A stretch of 24,027 nucleotides of DNA from the NCBI GenBank assembly GCA_937907525.1, contig CALCIB010000108.1:1-24027 (forward strand). Reading direction: 5' to 3'. A program made the position numbers and the translations under genes. This document shows positions 1 to 7,370 of the stretch, one piece after another; the stretch's first letter is position 1, and every line of letters starts with the position of its first letter. Origin of the DNA: an uncultured Planctomycetales bacterium. Its GTDB lineage: Bacteria > Planctomycetota > Planctomycetia > Isosphaerales > Isosphaeraceae. Under the pieces are notes generated by a model. That model had not been told where the DNA came from. It ran no database searches and worked only from the letters and a program-made list of their open reading frames with translations.

Positions 1-68
1 TCTGGGAAATCTGTGGATATTCTCTCCCAGGTCGTTCGCGCGAAGTTGTTTCGGCGGCGTTCCTCGGG

Positions 69-129
69 CCACCTTCCCCCGCGAGGGGGGAAGGCCGTTG
101 GGACCGCCCCCCCAAAATCCGTGACGATC
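69..129. repeat. Right half of palindromic intergenic repeat (copy A)
   Basis: This stretch carries the block CACCTTCCCCCGCGAGGGGG followed by an end of the form CCCCCAAAATCCGTGACGATC-like sequence. It matches the right arm of the full element at 21331-21575. The left arm is not in the window next to it, so this is a truncated or diverged copy. The rest of 1-200 shows no credible gene; open frames there are low-complexity translations of the repeat. Confidence 0.7.
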
Positions 130-200
130 GGCGAAAAAGAGGCCGAGATCCACGCGGCGATCGGTTCGCGCGAGGGCGCCTGTCCGGCGGCCTCGGCCGC

Positions 201-674
201 TCAGCGCGGCTCGCCGCTCCGCAACTCCTCCGGGACCGGGCGACGCGCCAGGGCGAAGCAATAAGCGGCCACGGCGCGCATCTGGGAGTCCTCCAGCAAC
301 GCGCCCCAGGAGGCCATGCGGGTGCCGGGGACGCCGACTCGAATCACGCGCAGGACGTCCTCGGCGCGATCGCCGTGCTTGAGCTTGGCGGCGGTCAGGT
401 CGCCGGCCGTCGCGCCGGCGAAGCCATACGACAGCGGCCCGTCCCCCCCGCCGGAGGCGCCGTGGCAGACTGCGCACCGCGACAGGAACAGCCCGCGGCC
501 CTCCATCAAAAACGGGTCGCCGACCACCCCCGGCGGCGGCCCCTCCTCCTCCGGCGCGAAGGCGAAATACCCCGCCACGCCGGAAATCACCAGCAACGCC
601 AGGGCCGCCAGCACCCAGACGACGACCGGCGGCCGGGCGGCCGGCGGGGAGGGTTCGTATTCGCTGTTCGCCAT
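201..674 (-). CDS. Membrane-anchored monohaem c-type cytochrome
   Basis: The 157-residue protein has a proline-rich N-terminus, one hydrophobic segment at about residues 18-40, and a periplasmic c-type cytochrome domain. Haem attachment is shown by CAVCH (67-71), and the likely axial methionine is M120 in GTRMASW. The layout (anchor, short acidic linker, class I cytochrome domain) suggests a membrane-tethered electron carrier for a respiratory or dehydrogenase partner, but no such partner lies in the window. It follows the MFS gene on the same strand after about 95 bp, so co-transcription is possible. The ATG at 674 begins just before the hydrophobic segment; no strong Shine-Dalgarno is visible. 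The family is clear; the redox partner is unknown. Confidence 0.85.
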   Translation of the reverse strand: MANSEYEPSPPAARPPVVVWVLAALALLVISGVAGYFAFAPEEEGPPPGVVGDPFLMEGRGLFLSRCAVCHGASGGGDGPLSYGFAGATAGDLTAAKLKHGDRAEDVLRVIRVGVPGTRMASWGALLEDSQMRAVAAYCFALARRPVPEELRSGEPR

Positions 675-769
675 GGCCGTGGATCGATCGGGAGGGAGGA
701 TTTCGCGTTTCGACGAGTCTTTACCTTAATCGTCCGGGCTCGCCGCCGACAAGCCGCCGCGCGGGACGA

Positions 770-2098
770 TCACTCCGGCGGCTCGGCCTGCTCGACCAGG
801 TTCGGGTCGGGGCGGATCATCAGCATGAGAACGGCGGAGAGCAGGGCGATCATCGCGAAGACGCCGAAGATCATCGCCAGGGGGACGTCGCGGTCGCGGA
901 GGAAGCCGAAGCCCCAATCGGCGAACCCGCCGCAACTGATGCTCGCCAGGTTCATGATCCCGTAGCCGGTCGCGCGGCGGTCGGCCGGCGCGATCTGCGA
1001 GAGGATCGGCATGTTGTTGCAGTCGAAGCAGCCCCAGCCGATCCCGTAGACCACCAGGAACCCCACCGCCAGCCAGAGATGCTCCGAGAACCCCACCCCG
1101 AACAGCGCGGGGAGGAACAGGAGCATCCCTCCCGCGCTGACGAGGATCCGCCCCTTGGCCGTCCGTCGCATCAAGGCGTCGGCCAGCCAGCCGCCCAGGA
1201 GCACGCCGATCACCGAGGCGATCTGCACCGGCAGGACCGAGTACACCCCCGCGGAGCCTTGCGGCAGGTGGTAGCGCTCCTTGATGATGTCCGGCATCCA
1301 GTCCCGGACGATCCAGCCGGCCAGGGCCGGCAGCGTGAAGCAGGCGGTCAGCAAGAGGAAGTTCCGGTTCCGCAGCAGGTCCGACGCCATGACCCACGGC
1401 GACGCCCGATGATGGGCCCTCGTCGCGGCGTCGGCCGCCTCGGGAGGGTCGCGCAGGACCATCATCAGGGGGAGCGCGTAGACGACGCCGATCAGGCCGC
1501 AGACCTTGAACGCCAGCCGCCAGCCCAGGTCGGGGGCGTCGGCGACGTGCCCCATGAAGCCGCCGATGATCACGCCGGCGTAGATTCCCGTCTGGTGGAC
1601 GCCCACCGCCCTCGACCGCGTCTCGCCGCGGTGGTGGTCGGTGATCAAGGCCAGCGCCGCGGGGATGTAGAACGCCTCGCTGATCCCCATCAAGGCGCGG
1701 GTGCCGACCAGCGTATGAAAGTCGGTGACGTAGCCGGTCATCCAGGTCACGGCCGACCAGACGAAGAGGCTGGCGACGATCACCGGCCGCCTGCCGAAGC
1801 GGTCGGCGACGAAGCCCCCCACCGGACTTAACACGGCGTAGACCCACTTGAACGAACCGAGCATGAACCCCCAGTTCTCGCGGGTGCCGATGTCCGGGAT
1901 GTCGGTCATCAGCGAGGTCTTCATCACCGCGAGCATCTGGCGGTCGAGGTAGTTCAAAAGCGCGACCGGGACCAGCATCGCCACGATCAGCCAGGCCAGC
2001 CGGCCGGGACTCGGCGAGCGGTCGGAGAGGTCCGGTTCGATCGACGTGGCGGGCATCGCGGGTCTCGGGAGGGTTCGGAGCGTCGTAGCGGGCCGCAT
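770..2098 (-). CDS. Major facilitator superfamily transporter
   Basis: A 442-residue, strongly hydrophobic protein with a typical 12-helix MFS length. The first helix ends in LNYLDRQ (48-54), a pattern common in the anion:cation symporter branch and in Spinster-like transporters. The loop after helix 2 carries the MFS motif GGFVADRFGRR (94-104). It is an inner-membrane secondary transporter; the substrate cannot be read from sequence, although organic acids or sugar acids are typical of relatives. Two ATG starts are possible (2098 and 2056) and neither has a good ribosome-binding site; the later one removes 14 poorly conserved residues. It is divergent from the glycosyltransferase-like gene across about 210 bp and lies upstream of the cytochrome gene. 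Confidence 0.88.
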   Translation of the reverse strand: MRPATTLRTLPRPAMPATSIEPDLSDRSPSPGRLAWLIVAMLVPVALLNYLDRQMLAVMKTSLMTDIPDIGTRENWGFMLGSFKWVYAVLSPVGGFVADRFGRRPVIVASLFVWSAVTWMTGYVTDFHTLVGTRALMGISEAFYIPAALALITDHHRGETRSRAVGVHQTGIYAGVIIGGFMGHVADAPDLGWRLAFKVCGLIGVVYALPLMMVLRDPPEAADAATRAHHRASPWVMASDLLRNRNFLLLTACFTLPALAGWIVRDWMPDIIKERYHLPQGSAGVYSVLPVQIASVIGVLLGGWLADALMRRTAKGRILVSAGGMLLFLPALFGVGFSEHLWLAVGFLVVYGIGWGCFDCNNMPILSQIAPADRRATGYGIMNLASISCGGFADWGFGFLRDRDVPLAMIFGVFAMIALLSAVLMLMIRPDPNLVEQAEPPE

Positions 2099-2307
2099 TA
2101 TCGTCCGTCGGCCGCGGCGACGCCAGGGGCCCGCGTCGAACGGCCCCGGCGGCGACGGATCGACGACTTGACGAGCCCGCGGGATACGGGTAAACTTAGC
2201 GACATGTGTACAGGGAGGTCGTCCCCTCCGCGCGCGACGACGATTCCGACCGGCCGACGGCGGCGCGGGGTCGGAACCGCCGACGTCTCTTGACGGGTGC
2301 TTCGTCC

Positions 2308-3357
2308 ATGACGGTTAAGAAACTGCCCCACGACGTCACGTTCCTCCATCGGGAGGACCCCCTGGACCCTCCGGAGCACCGGCTCCCCCTCCGCCCGGAC
2401 CTGACGGCCGACGACCTGAAGTTCCGGGTCGACTCCCAGTCGACGTCGATCATGCAGACGTATCTGCGACTGAGGGAGGCCGGCTACCAGAACGTCTCGA
2501 TCGCGCCCTGGTGGAGGCCGGGGGGGATCTGCGTGGTCGCGAACGGACGGTTCGCGGCCCGCGACCACGGGACGAATTGCTTCGTCGTCAGCTACCGCAT
2601 GGACAAGCCGCGCCCCGTGATGGCCGACATGACCATCGTCCAGAACCTGGCGAACGTCGAGGGCCGATCCGAAGTCTACATGCCGTACTGGCCCCAGCCG
2701 GGCCTGATCCCCCGGGCGGACGACCGCGGGGACCGGATCGAAACCCTGGCGTACAAGGGCCGGCTCGTCAACTTTTACGAGCCGTTTCGAACCCCGGAGT
2801 TCCAGGCCGAGCTGGGCCGCCTGGGAGTCCGCCTGGTCCTGGACCTGGACGAGGGCGAGAAACAGGCGGCCAGGTGGCACGACTACTCGGAGGCCGACCT
2901 GGTCATCGCCGTTCGCGACCTCACCAAGCAGGACGCCCTGATCAAGCCCGCGAGCAAGCTGGTCAACGCCTGGATCGCGGGCTCGCCGGCGATCCTGGGC
3001 CCGGAGCCCGCCTATCGCGACGAACGCCGATCCGACCTCGATTACGTCGAGGTCCGCTCCCCCGCCGACGTCCTCGAGGCCGTCCGCCGCTTGAAGGAGC
3101 ATCCCGAACTTTACCGGCGGATGATCGACAACGGCCGCCAACGCGCCGCCGACTTCACGACCGAGCGCATGGTCGAGCGCTGGGTCGCGGCCCTCTCCGG
3201 CCCCATCGCCGAGGGCTACCGGCGCTGGCTGGAGACGAACCGCCTCGGCCGCCTCTTACGATTCCCCGGCCGCGTCCTGCGGCAAAGAGAGGCCCAACGG
3301 ATCTACCTGCACAACATCCATCACGGATACCGGATCCTGTCCGGGACCACGACCTGA
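2308..3357 (+). CDS. Glycosyltransferase-like protein (GT-B C-terminal domain)
   Basis: A 349-residue protein. The C-terminal half looks like a GT-B nucleotide-sugar-binding domain: KPASKLVNAWIAGSPAILGP (213-232), followed by a VEVRSPADVLEAVRRL segment (248-262) and a terminal helix typical of group-1 glycosyltransferases. The N-terminal half has no motif I can name beyond a tryptophan-rich loop, IAPWWRPGG (65-73). The open frame extends upstream to a GTG at 2206, but those 34 residues are low complexity, so the ATG at 2308 is preferred; no clear Shine-Dalgarno supports either. No polysaccharide cluster surrounds it, so acceptor and donor are unknown. It could be a non-catalytic relative. Confidence 0.7.
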   Translation: MTVKKLPHDVTFLHREDPLDPPEHRLPLRPDLTADDLKFRVDSQSTSIMQTYLRLREAGYQNVSIAPWWRPGGICVVANGRFAARDHGTNCFVVSYRMDKPRPVMADMTIVQNLANVEGRSEVYMPYWPQPGLIPRADDRGDRIETLAYKGRLVNFYEPFRTPEFQAELGRLGVRLVLDLDEGEKQAARWHDYSEADLVIAVRDLTKQDALIKPASKLVNAWIAGSPAILGPEPAYRDERRSDLDYVEVRSPADVLEAVRRLKEHPELYRRMIDNGRQRAADFTTERMVERWVAALSGPIAEGYRRWLETNRLGRLLRFPGRVLRQREAQRIYLHNIHHGYRILSGTTT

Positions 3358-3554
3358 CCCCCGCCGGCCGAGCCGCCTCGTCGAAAACGGGTCGCGCCCC
3401 GCGGACGCCGGCCCTCCCCCGCTTCGTCGGGAGCGACGATCGGGTCGTCCTCGCCGCCGAGGCGTCCGGGGAAAATCTGGTACACTTCCCCTGTCGTCGG
3501 GGTTCGCGGCGAACCGCCGTCCGGACGACCGCCTCAATCCTTAATGGGAAGAAG

Positions 3555-3825
3555 ACCGACCGTCACGGAGCTTGAGGAGGAGATCGTAACGGCCTTCCCC
3601 CCTGGAGGGGGAAGGTGGCCCGAAGGGCCGGATGAGGGGGGGACGAGCCAAACGGCCGTCGCGTTTCCAGAAGGCCTTCCCGCGGCCGCGGCTTGGACCG
3701 CGTCCCGAAGCGCGAGGCCATCCGTGCTCGCCCCCCCTCATCTGACCGCTTCGCGGTCTGTCTTCCTCCTCCAGGGGGGAAGGCCGTTTTCATCGGCCCC
3801 CCTTGAAAACCCGCGACGGCCGAGA
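3555..3825. repeat. Long palindromic intergenic repeat (copy B)
   Basis: The element opens with GACCGTCACGG-like sequence and AACGGCCTTCCCCCCTGGAG, followed by GGTGGCCCGAAGGGCCGGAT. It closes with the inverse blocks CTCATCTGACCGCTTCGCGG and a degenerate inverted end near 3822. It fills the gap between the glycosyltransferase-like gene and metG. The rest of 3358-3866 (about 180 bp before the element and 40 bp after) shows no gene apart from the metG ribosome-binding site. Copy B is more diverged at its ends than copy C at 21331-21575. Confidence 0.8.
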
Positions 3826-3866
3826 AGAAGGGAAGGGCCCGCCGTCGCGCGGGCGAGGAACGGCAC

Positions 3867-5450
3867 ATGGACCAAGCGCGCTTCTACATCACCACGGCCA
3901 TCGACTACCCCAACAGCCGCCCCCACATCGGCACCGCGTTCGAGAAGCTCGGCGCCGACGTCCAGGCGCGGTTCCGCCGGATGCAAGGCGCGTCGGTCCA
4001 CTTCCTGATGGGCAACGACGAGAACACCCACAAGGTCACCCTCCGCGCCCGCGAGCTAGGGCTCGAACCCAAGCCCTACGTCGACGACATGGCCCGCCAG
4101 TTCCAGGACGTCTGGCGCTCGCTGGGGATCTCATACGACGAGTTCATCCAGACCAGCGAGGAGCGCCATCACGTCGGCTGTCGCAAGTTCATCCAGGCGG
4201 TGTACGACGCCGGCGACATCACCAAGGGGGTCTACGCCGGGCATTACTGCGTCGGCTGCGAGTCGTTCAAGACCGAGAAGGAGGTCGCCGAGGCCGGCGG
4301 CAAGTGCCCCAACCATCCCAACGCCGCGCTCTCGTGGGTGGAGGAGGAGAACTACTACTTCAAGCTCTCCGCCTACCGCGACAAGCTTCTGGCCTTCTAC
4401 AAGGCCAACCCCGACTTCATCCAGCCGGAATCCCGCCGCAACGAGGTCGTCAGCCTGGTCGAGACCGAACTGCGCGACGTCGCCATCACCCGCAAGGGGC
4501 TCGACTGGGGCATCCGCGTCCCGTTCGACGAGGACCAGACCATCTACGTCTGGTTCGACGCGCTCCTCAACTACGTCACCGCCGTCGGCTACGGGAGCGA
4601 CGAGGAGCGCTTCAAGACCCTCTGGCCGGCCGACGTCCACGTCGTCGGCAAGGACATCACCCGGTTCCACTGCGCGCTTTGGCCGGCGATGCTGATGTCG
4701 GCCGGGCTCCCGCTGCCGAAAAAGGTCTTCGCCCACGGCTTCGTCTATCGCAAGAACGAGGCGACCGGCGAGGCCGAGAAGCTCAGCAAGAGCCTGGGGA
4801 ACGTCGTCGAGCCGATGGAGCTGATCGAGAAGTTCTCCGCCGAGGCGTTCCGCTATTACTTCATGAGCCAGTGCCCCTTCGGCGGCGACGGCGAGTTCTC
4901 CTTCGAGCGCTTCGCCGACGCCTACAACGCCGGGTTGGCCAACAACCTGGGGAACCTCTACAGCCGGATCGTCACCATGGCGCTCAAGTACTTCCTCGGC
5001 GATCTGGGATCGGTCGAGGGGGTCGACCTGACCGAATGGCGCCGCGGCATGGACCTGCCGGCGGTCGTCGCCGACGTGACCGCCAGGGTCGCCGCGTTCG
5101 ACCACGCCGCGGCCATGCAGCGGATCTGGCTGGAGGTGGTCGACTCGGCCAACAAGTACATCCAGGAGACCCAGCCCTTCAAGCTGGTGAAGACCGACGA
5201 GGAGGCCGCCCGCGTCGTCCTCTTGAACCTGGCCGACTGGACGCGAACCGCCGCGATCCTCGTGAAACCCTTCCTGCCCCAGACCGCCGAGACCTTTTAC
5301 GCCGCGTTCAACTTCGCCGAGTTCAAGCCCTGGGACGCCGTATCCTACGCCGACGCGGCGATCCCGACGGCCGCCGGCTCGTTCCGAGTGACCGCCCCGC
5401 TGGTCGACGGCAAGCCCGCCCCCTTGTTCCCCAAGATCGAGCCGCGATGA
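3867..5450 (+). CDS. metG: Methionyl-tRNA synthetase
   Basis: This 527-residue class I synthetase charges tRNA-Met with methionine in the cytoplasm. The ATP-binding HIGH motif appears as PHIG (19-22) and KMSKS as KLSKS (305-309). A single zinc knuckle is visible (C128, C131, C147, H150), together with YVWFDALLNY (227-236) and VGKDITRFH (260-268). The C-terminal helical anticodon-binding domain is present. The protein ends without the extra dimerisation/tRNA-binding domain found in longer enzymes such as that of E. coli. The start at 3867 is supported by GAGGAA six bases upstream. It converges with the C-terminal remnant of the DUF3226 gene, whose stop lies 22 bp away. Confidence 0.97.
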   Translation: MDQARFYITTAIDYPNSRPHIGTAFEKLGADVQARFRRMQGASVHFLMGNDENTHKVTLRARELGLEPKPYVDDMARQFQDVWRSLGISYDEFIQTSEERHHVGCRKFIQAVYDAGDITKGVYAGHYCVGCESFKTEKEVAEAGGKCPNHPNAALSWVEEENYYFKLSAYRDKLLAFYKANPDFIQPESRRNEVVSLVETELRDVAITRKGLDWGIRVPFDEDQTIYVWFDALLNYVTAVGYGSDEERFKTLWPADVHVVGKDITRFHCALWPAMLMSAGLPLPKKVFAHGFVYRKNEATGEAEKLSKSLGNVVEPMELIEKFSAEAFRYYFMSQCPFGGDGEFSFERFADAYNAGLANNLGNLYSRIVTMALKYFLGDLGSVEGVDLTEWRRGMDLPAVVADVTARVAAFDHAAAMQRIWLEVVDSANKYIQETQPFKLVKTDEEAARVVLLNLADWTRTAAILVKPFLPQTAETFYAAFNFAEFKPWDAVSYADAAIPTAAGSFRVTAPLVDGKPAPLFPKIEPR

Positions 5451-5472
5451 GCGACCGCCCCACGAAGACGAC

Positions 5473-5627
5473 CTACCCCGCGGCCAGCCCGTAAACCTGT
5501 TTGAACCAGGCGACGAACCGAGCCGCGACGGCGGCGTCGTGCAAAAAGTACCGCGCCGCCACCGCCTGCCCGAACGGCTTGCCTGGCTCGCCTTGCCAGG
5601 CGAGCCAGGCATGAACCTCGGCCTCTT
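5473..5627 (-). pseudogene. 3' fragment of split DUF3226 (TOPRIM-like) gene
   Basis: Read on the minus strand from the outer end of the first IS, this fragment encodes EAEVHAWLAWQGEPGKPFGQ and then about 30 more residues to a TAG at 5473-5475. The pattern HxWLAWQ-EPGKP-G is the C-terminal signature I know from DUF3226 proteins. The matching N-terminal part lies at 11949-12471, at the outer end of the second IS. Joined directly, 523 nt plus 155 nt give a 226-codon frame including the stop. In its present state the fragment is fused in frame to antisense IS sequence (ATG at 5713-5715), giving an 80-codon frame that is probably not functional. Confidence 0.85.
5581..5610. repeat. Perfect 13-bp inverted repeat inside the DUF3226 fragment
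   Basis: GCCTGGCTCGCCT at 5581-5593 is followed by a TGCC loop and an exact inverse copy at 5598-5610. It lies inside the coding sequence for the conserved AWLAWQGEPG stretch, so it may be a by-product of codon choice. It could also act as a bidirectional terminator-like hairpin near the converging ends of metG and the DUF3226 gene; no T-run follows on either strand. Confidence 0.6.
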
Positions 5628-5655
5628 TGTATTGCTTCAGCTGGAAGTGGAGAAA
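5628..5655. repeat. Left terminal inverted repeat, IS copy 1
   Basis: Begins TGTATTGCTTCAGC and ends GTGGAGAAA. It matches the reverse complement of 7202-7229 at 23 of 28 positions. Confidence 0.9.
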
Positions 5656-5662
5656 CGCCATC

Positions 5663-5685
5663 GCCGAGTTAAGGTAGAACTCGGC
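5663..5685 (+). promoter_or_regulatory. Hairpin abutting the OrfA ribosome-binding site, IS copy 1
   Basis: GCCGAGTT (5663-5670) and AACTCGGC (5678-5685) form a perfect 8-bp stem with a 7-nt loop, directly followed by the Shine-Dalgarno AGGAG (5686-5690) eight bases before the OrfA ATG. Hairpins at this place in other IS elements limit translation of transcripts that read in from outside; that role here is inferred. Confidence 0.55.
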
Positions 5686-5698
5686 AGGAGTTTCCCCC

Positions 5699-6007
5699 AT
5701 GCGAAAGCCCCGCAAGAACTACACGGCATCCGAGAAGATCGCCATCCTCCGGCGACACCTCGTCGACCGCGTCCCGGTCTCCGACCTCTGCGACGAGTAC
5801 CAACTCTCGCCCACGCTGTTCTACCTCTGGCAGAAGCAACTCTTCGAGAACGGCGCGGCCGCCCTGGAACGCAGGAACGCCTCGCCCCAGGCCGGCCTCC
5901 TGAAGACCATCGCCGCGCTGCGTGAGAAGCTCCAACGCCGCAACGAGGTCGTCGCCGAACTCATGGAGGAGCACGTCCAGCTAAAAAAAGGGCGTGGGGA
6001 GCCCTGA
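5699..6007 (+). CDS. IS3-like transposase OrfA, copy 1
   Basis: A 102-residue basic protein with an N-terminal helix-turn-helix of the HTH_Tnp_1 type: YTASEKIAILRRHL followed by VPVSDLCDEYQLSPTLFYLW (about residues 8-45). A coiled-coil-like C-terminus (about 66-95) is typical for OrfA multimerisation. It binds the IS ends and, when fused to OrfB by frameshifting, forms the active transposase. AGGAG lies eight bases before the ATG. The gene ends seven codons after the A7 slippery run. The same protein is encoded at 10418-10726. Confidence 0.92.
   Translation: MRKPRKNYTASEKIAILRRHLVDRVPVSDLCDEYQLSPTLFYLWQKQLFENGAAALERRNASPQAGLLKTIAALREKLQRRNEVVAELMEEHVQLKKGRGEP
5983..5989 (+). other. Programmed -1 frameshift site, IS copy 1
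   Basis: Seven A residues are positioned as A_AAA_AAA in the OrfA frame, followed by GGG. A -1 slip moves decoding to the frame that stays open from 5989 to the OrfB stop at 7047. OrfB lacks an early ATG in that frame (the first is at 6277, past its N-terminal HTH region). Fusion by frameshifting is therefore the likely route to full transposase. Confidence 0.85.
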
Positions 6008-7047
6008 CCGGGGCCTGGGTCCCCCACGACGTCCGCGACGCCGTCGTCGATTACGTCGCCTACTGGTCCCGCCGCGCCGAGATCCCCGCCCGGCGGTTCG
6101 TCGCCTGGCTGGGGATCGCTCCGAGCAAGTTCCACGCCTGGCGGGGACGCTACGGCCGGGCCAACGAACACAACGCCGACGTCCCGCGCGACTGGTGGCT
6201 GGAGGATTGGGAGAAGAAGGCGATCGTCGACTTCCACGCCCTCTTCCCCCTGGAGGGCTATCGACGGCTGGCCTTCATGATGCTCGACGCCGACGTGGTC
6301 GCCGTCAGCCCCTCCAGCGTCTACCGCGTGCTCCGCGCCGCCGGCTTAATGCGTCGCCGCGACGTCAAGCCGTCGACCAAGGGCAAGGGGTTCCAGCAGC
6401 CGCTGCGGCCGCACGAGCACTGGCGCGTCGACGTCTCGTACCTCAACGTGGCCGGGACGTTCTTCCACCTCTGCTCCCTGCTCGACGGCTGCAGCCGGTA
6501 CGTCGTCCATTGGGAGATCCGCGAGGCCATGACGACCGCCGACGTGGAGACGATCGTCCAACGGGCCCGGGAACGCTTCCCGGACGCGCGGCCCCGGATC
6601 ATATCCGACAACGGCCCCCAGTTCGTCGCCAAGGAGTTCAAGGAGTTCATTCGGATCTGCGAAATGACTCTTGTGAGGACGTCACCGTATTACCCTCAGA
6701 GCAACGGCAAGATCGAGCGTTGGCACCGCTCGGTGAAGTCGGAATGCATCCGCCCCGGCTCGCCGCCGTCGCTCGGAGACGCGCGGCGGCTGGTCGAGGG
6801 CTACGTGCGTCACTACAACGAAGTCCGCCTCCACGGCGCGATCGGCTACGTCACGCCGGCCGACAAGCTGGCGGGACGCGAGGCGGCGATCCACGCGGAG
6901 CGGGACCGCAAGCTGGAGGCCGCCAGGGAACGGCGGCGGAAGGCGCGCGAGGCGGCCCGCGGGGACGCGGGGACGGTCGCCCCGGGCGGGGTATTGCCCC
7001 GAACCGCCAGGGGCGCTACGATCAATCTTGGCCCGGGCGGAGGATAG
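5989..7047 (+). CDS. IS3-like transposase OrfB (expressed as OrfAB fusion), copy 1
   Basis: Read from the frameshift, this adds 352 residues to the first 97 of OrfA, giving a 449-residue OrfAB transposase. The N-terminal part has an HTH_21-like region (WLGIAPSKFHAW). The integrase core shows WRVDVSYL with the first Asp, SDNGPQF with the second, and NGKIERWH with the catalytic Glu exactly 35 residues after the second Asp. A basic, arginine-rich tail follows. It catalyses cutting and joining of the IS ends. An ATG at 6277 would give a 256-residue product lacking the N-terminal region. The catalytic residues are intact, so the element may be active. Confidence 0.9.
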   Translation, partial: RAWGALTGAWVPHDVRDAVVDYVAYWSRRAEIPARRFVAWLGIAPSKFHAWRGRYGRANEHNADVPRDWWLEDWEKKAIVDFHALFPLEGYRRLAFMMLDADVVAVSPSSVYRVLRAAGLMRRRDVKPSTKGKGFQQPLRPHEHWRVDVSYLNVAGTFFHLCSLLDGCSRYVVHWEIREAMTTADVETIVQRARERFPDARPRIISDNGPQFVAKEFKEFIRICEMTLVRTSPYYPQSNGKIERWHRSVKSECIRPGSPPSLGDARRLVEGYVRHYNEVRLHGAIGYVTPADKLAGREAAIHAERDRKLEAARERRRKAREAARGDAGTVAPGGVLPRTARGATINLGPGGG

Positions 7048-7098
7048 GGCTCCGTGGCGACACGACCCGAGCGCCGACCCGGGGACCAAGACCGAAGG

Positions 7099-7129
7099 GG
7101 GGCGGCGGGAAGCCGCCCCGTCTTTCCCT
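7099..7129 (+). terminator. Terminator-like hairpin downstream of OrfB, IS copy 1
   Basis: GGGGCGGC (7099-7106) and GCCGCCCC (7112-7119) form a perfect 8-bp GC stem with a GGGAA loop, followed by GTCTTTCCC. It lies about 50 bp after the OrfB stop and inside the element. The T-run is short, so termination is likely but not certain. Confidence 0.5.
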
Positions 7130-7201
7130 TCGGGATTGGTACGAAGGCGGCAAATCGATCCTCCGACGGCGGACGATCAACGCCTTATCTCCCAACCACG
7201 G

Positions 7202-7229
7202 TTTCTCCATTTCACGCTGAACCATTACA
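7202..7229. repeat. Right terminal inverted repeat, IS copy 1
   Basis: Runs from TTTCTCCATTTCACGC to CCATTACA and is the inverse of the left end with five mismatches. Sequence shared with copy 2 stops exactly at 7229. Confidence 0.9.
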
Positions 7230-7345
7230 GGAGGAGATGCGGCGTGAGAGAGCGAGGGAGTAGGGAGTGAGGTTGAGAAGGGGGAGAGCGGGAGAGGAGA
7301 GTGAGATGGCAGAGGGGAAGACGTGAGGGTGAGCGAGAGGCAGTG
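7230..7345. other. Purine-rich tract next to IS copy 1
   Basis: The plus strand is dominated by G and A, with GAG/GGAG/GAGAG units (for example GAGAGAGCGAGGGAGTAGGG). No gene is convincing here. It separates the IS end from the first PIN toxin gene. Confidence 0.6.
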
Positions 7346-7370
7346 GTAAACGTGGTGCGAACCGTCTCGG

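Larger units (their letters stand above)
5628..7229 (+). mobile_element. IS3-family-like insertion sequence, copy 1 (1602 bp)
   Basis: The ends were set by comparison with the second copy at 10347-11948 and by terminal inverted repeats (5628-5655 and 7202-7229, 23 of 28 bases matching, starting TGTA and ending TACA). The element encodes OrfA and a frameshift-linked OrfB with a D-D(35)E catalytic core. Sequence shared with copy 2 also includes eight bases outside the left end (GGCCTCTT). No target duplication is seen: the left flank ends CTCTT and the right flank starts GGAGG. The two copies appear identical over their whole length as far as I could compare by eye, which points to recent duplication or recombination. 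Confidence 0.93.

Noticed and set aside
3555..3825. Possible CRISPR-like array in the repeated GC-rich intergenic blocks
   Set aside because: The blocks are inverted, irregularly spaced and far apart; there are no regularly spaced short repeats and no cas genes.
5447..5494. Fifteen-codon frame starting ATGA at the metG stop
   Set aside because: It overlaps the metG stop like a coupled gene but encodes only MSDRPTKTTYPAASP. It crosses the stop of the opposing DUF3226 fragment and has no ribosome-binding site of its own.
3803..5494. 563-codon frame parallel to metG
   Set aside because: Arg/Gly/Pro-rich shadow of metG in another frame; high GC leaves such frames open.
7048..7270. Short frames at the right end of the IS copies
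   Set aside because: They cover the terminator-like hairpin and terminal repeat, run out of the IS into unrelated flanks and have no family resemblance.
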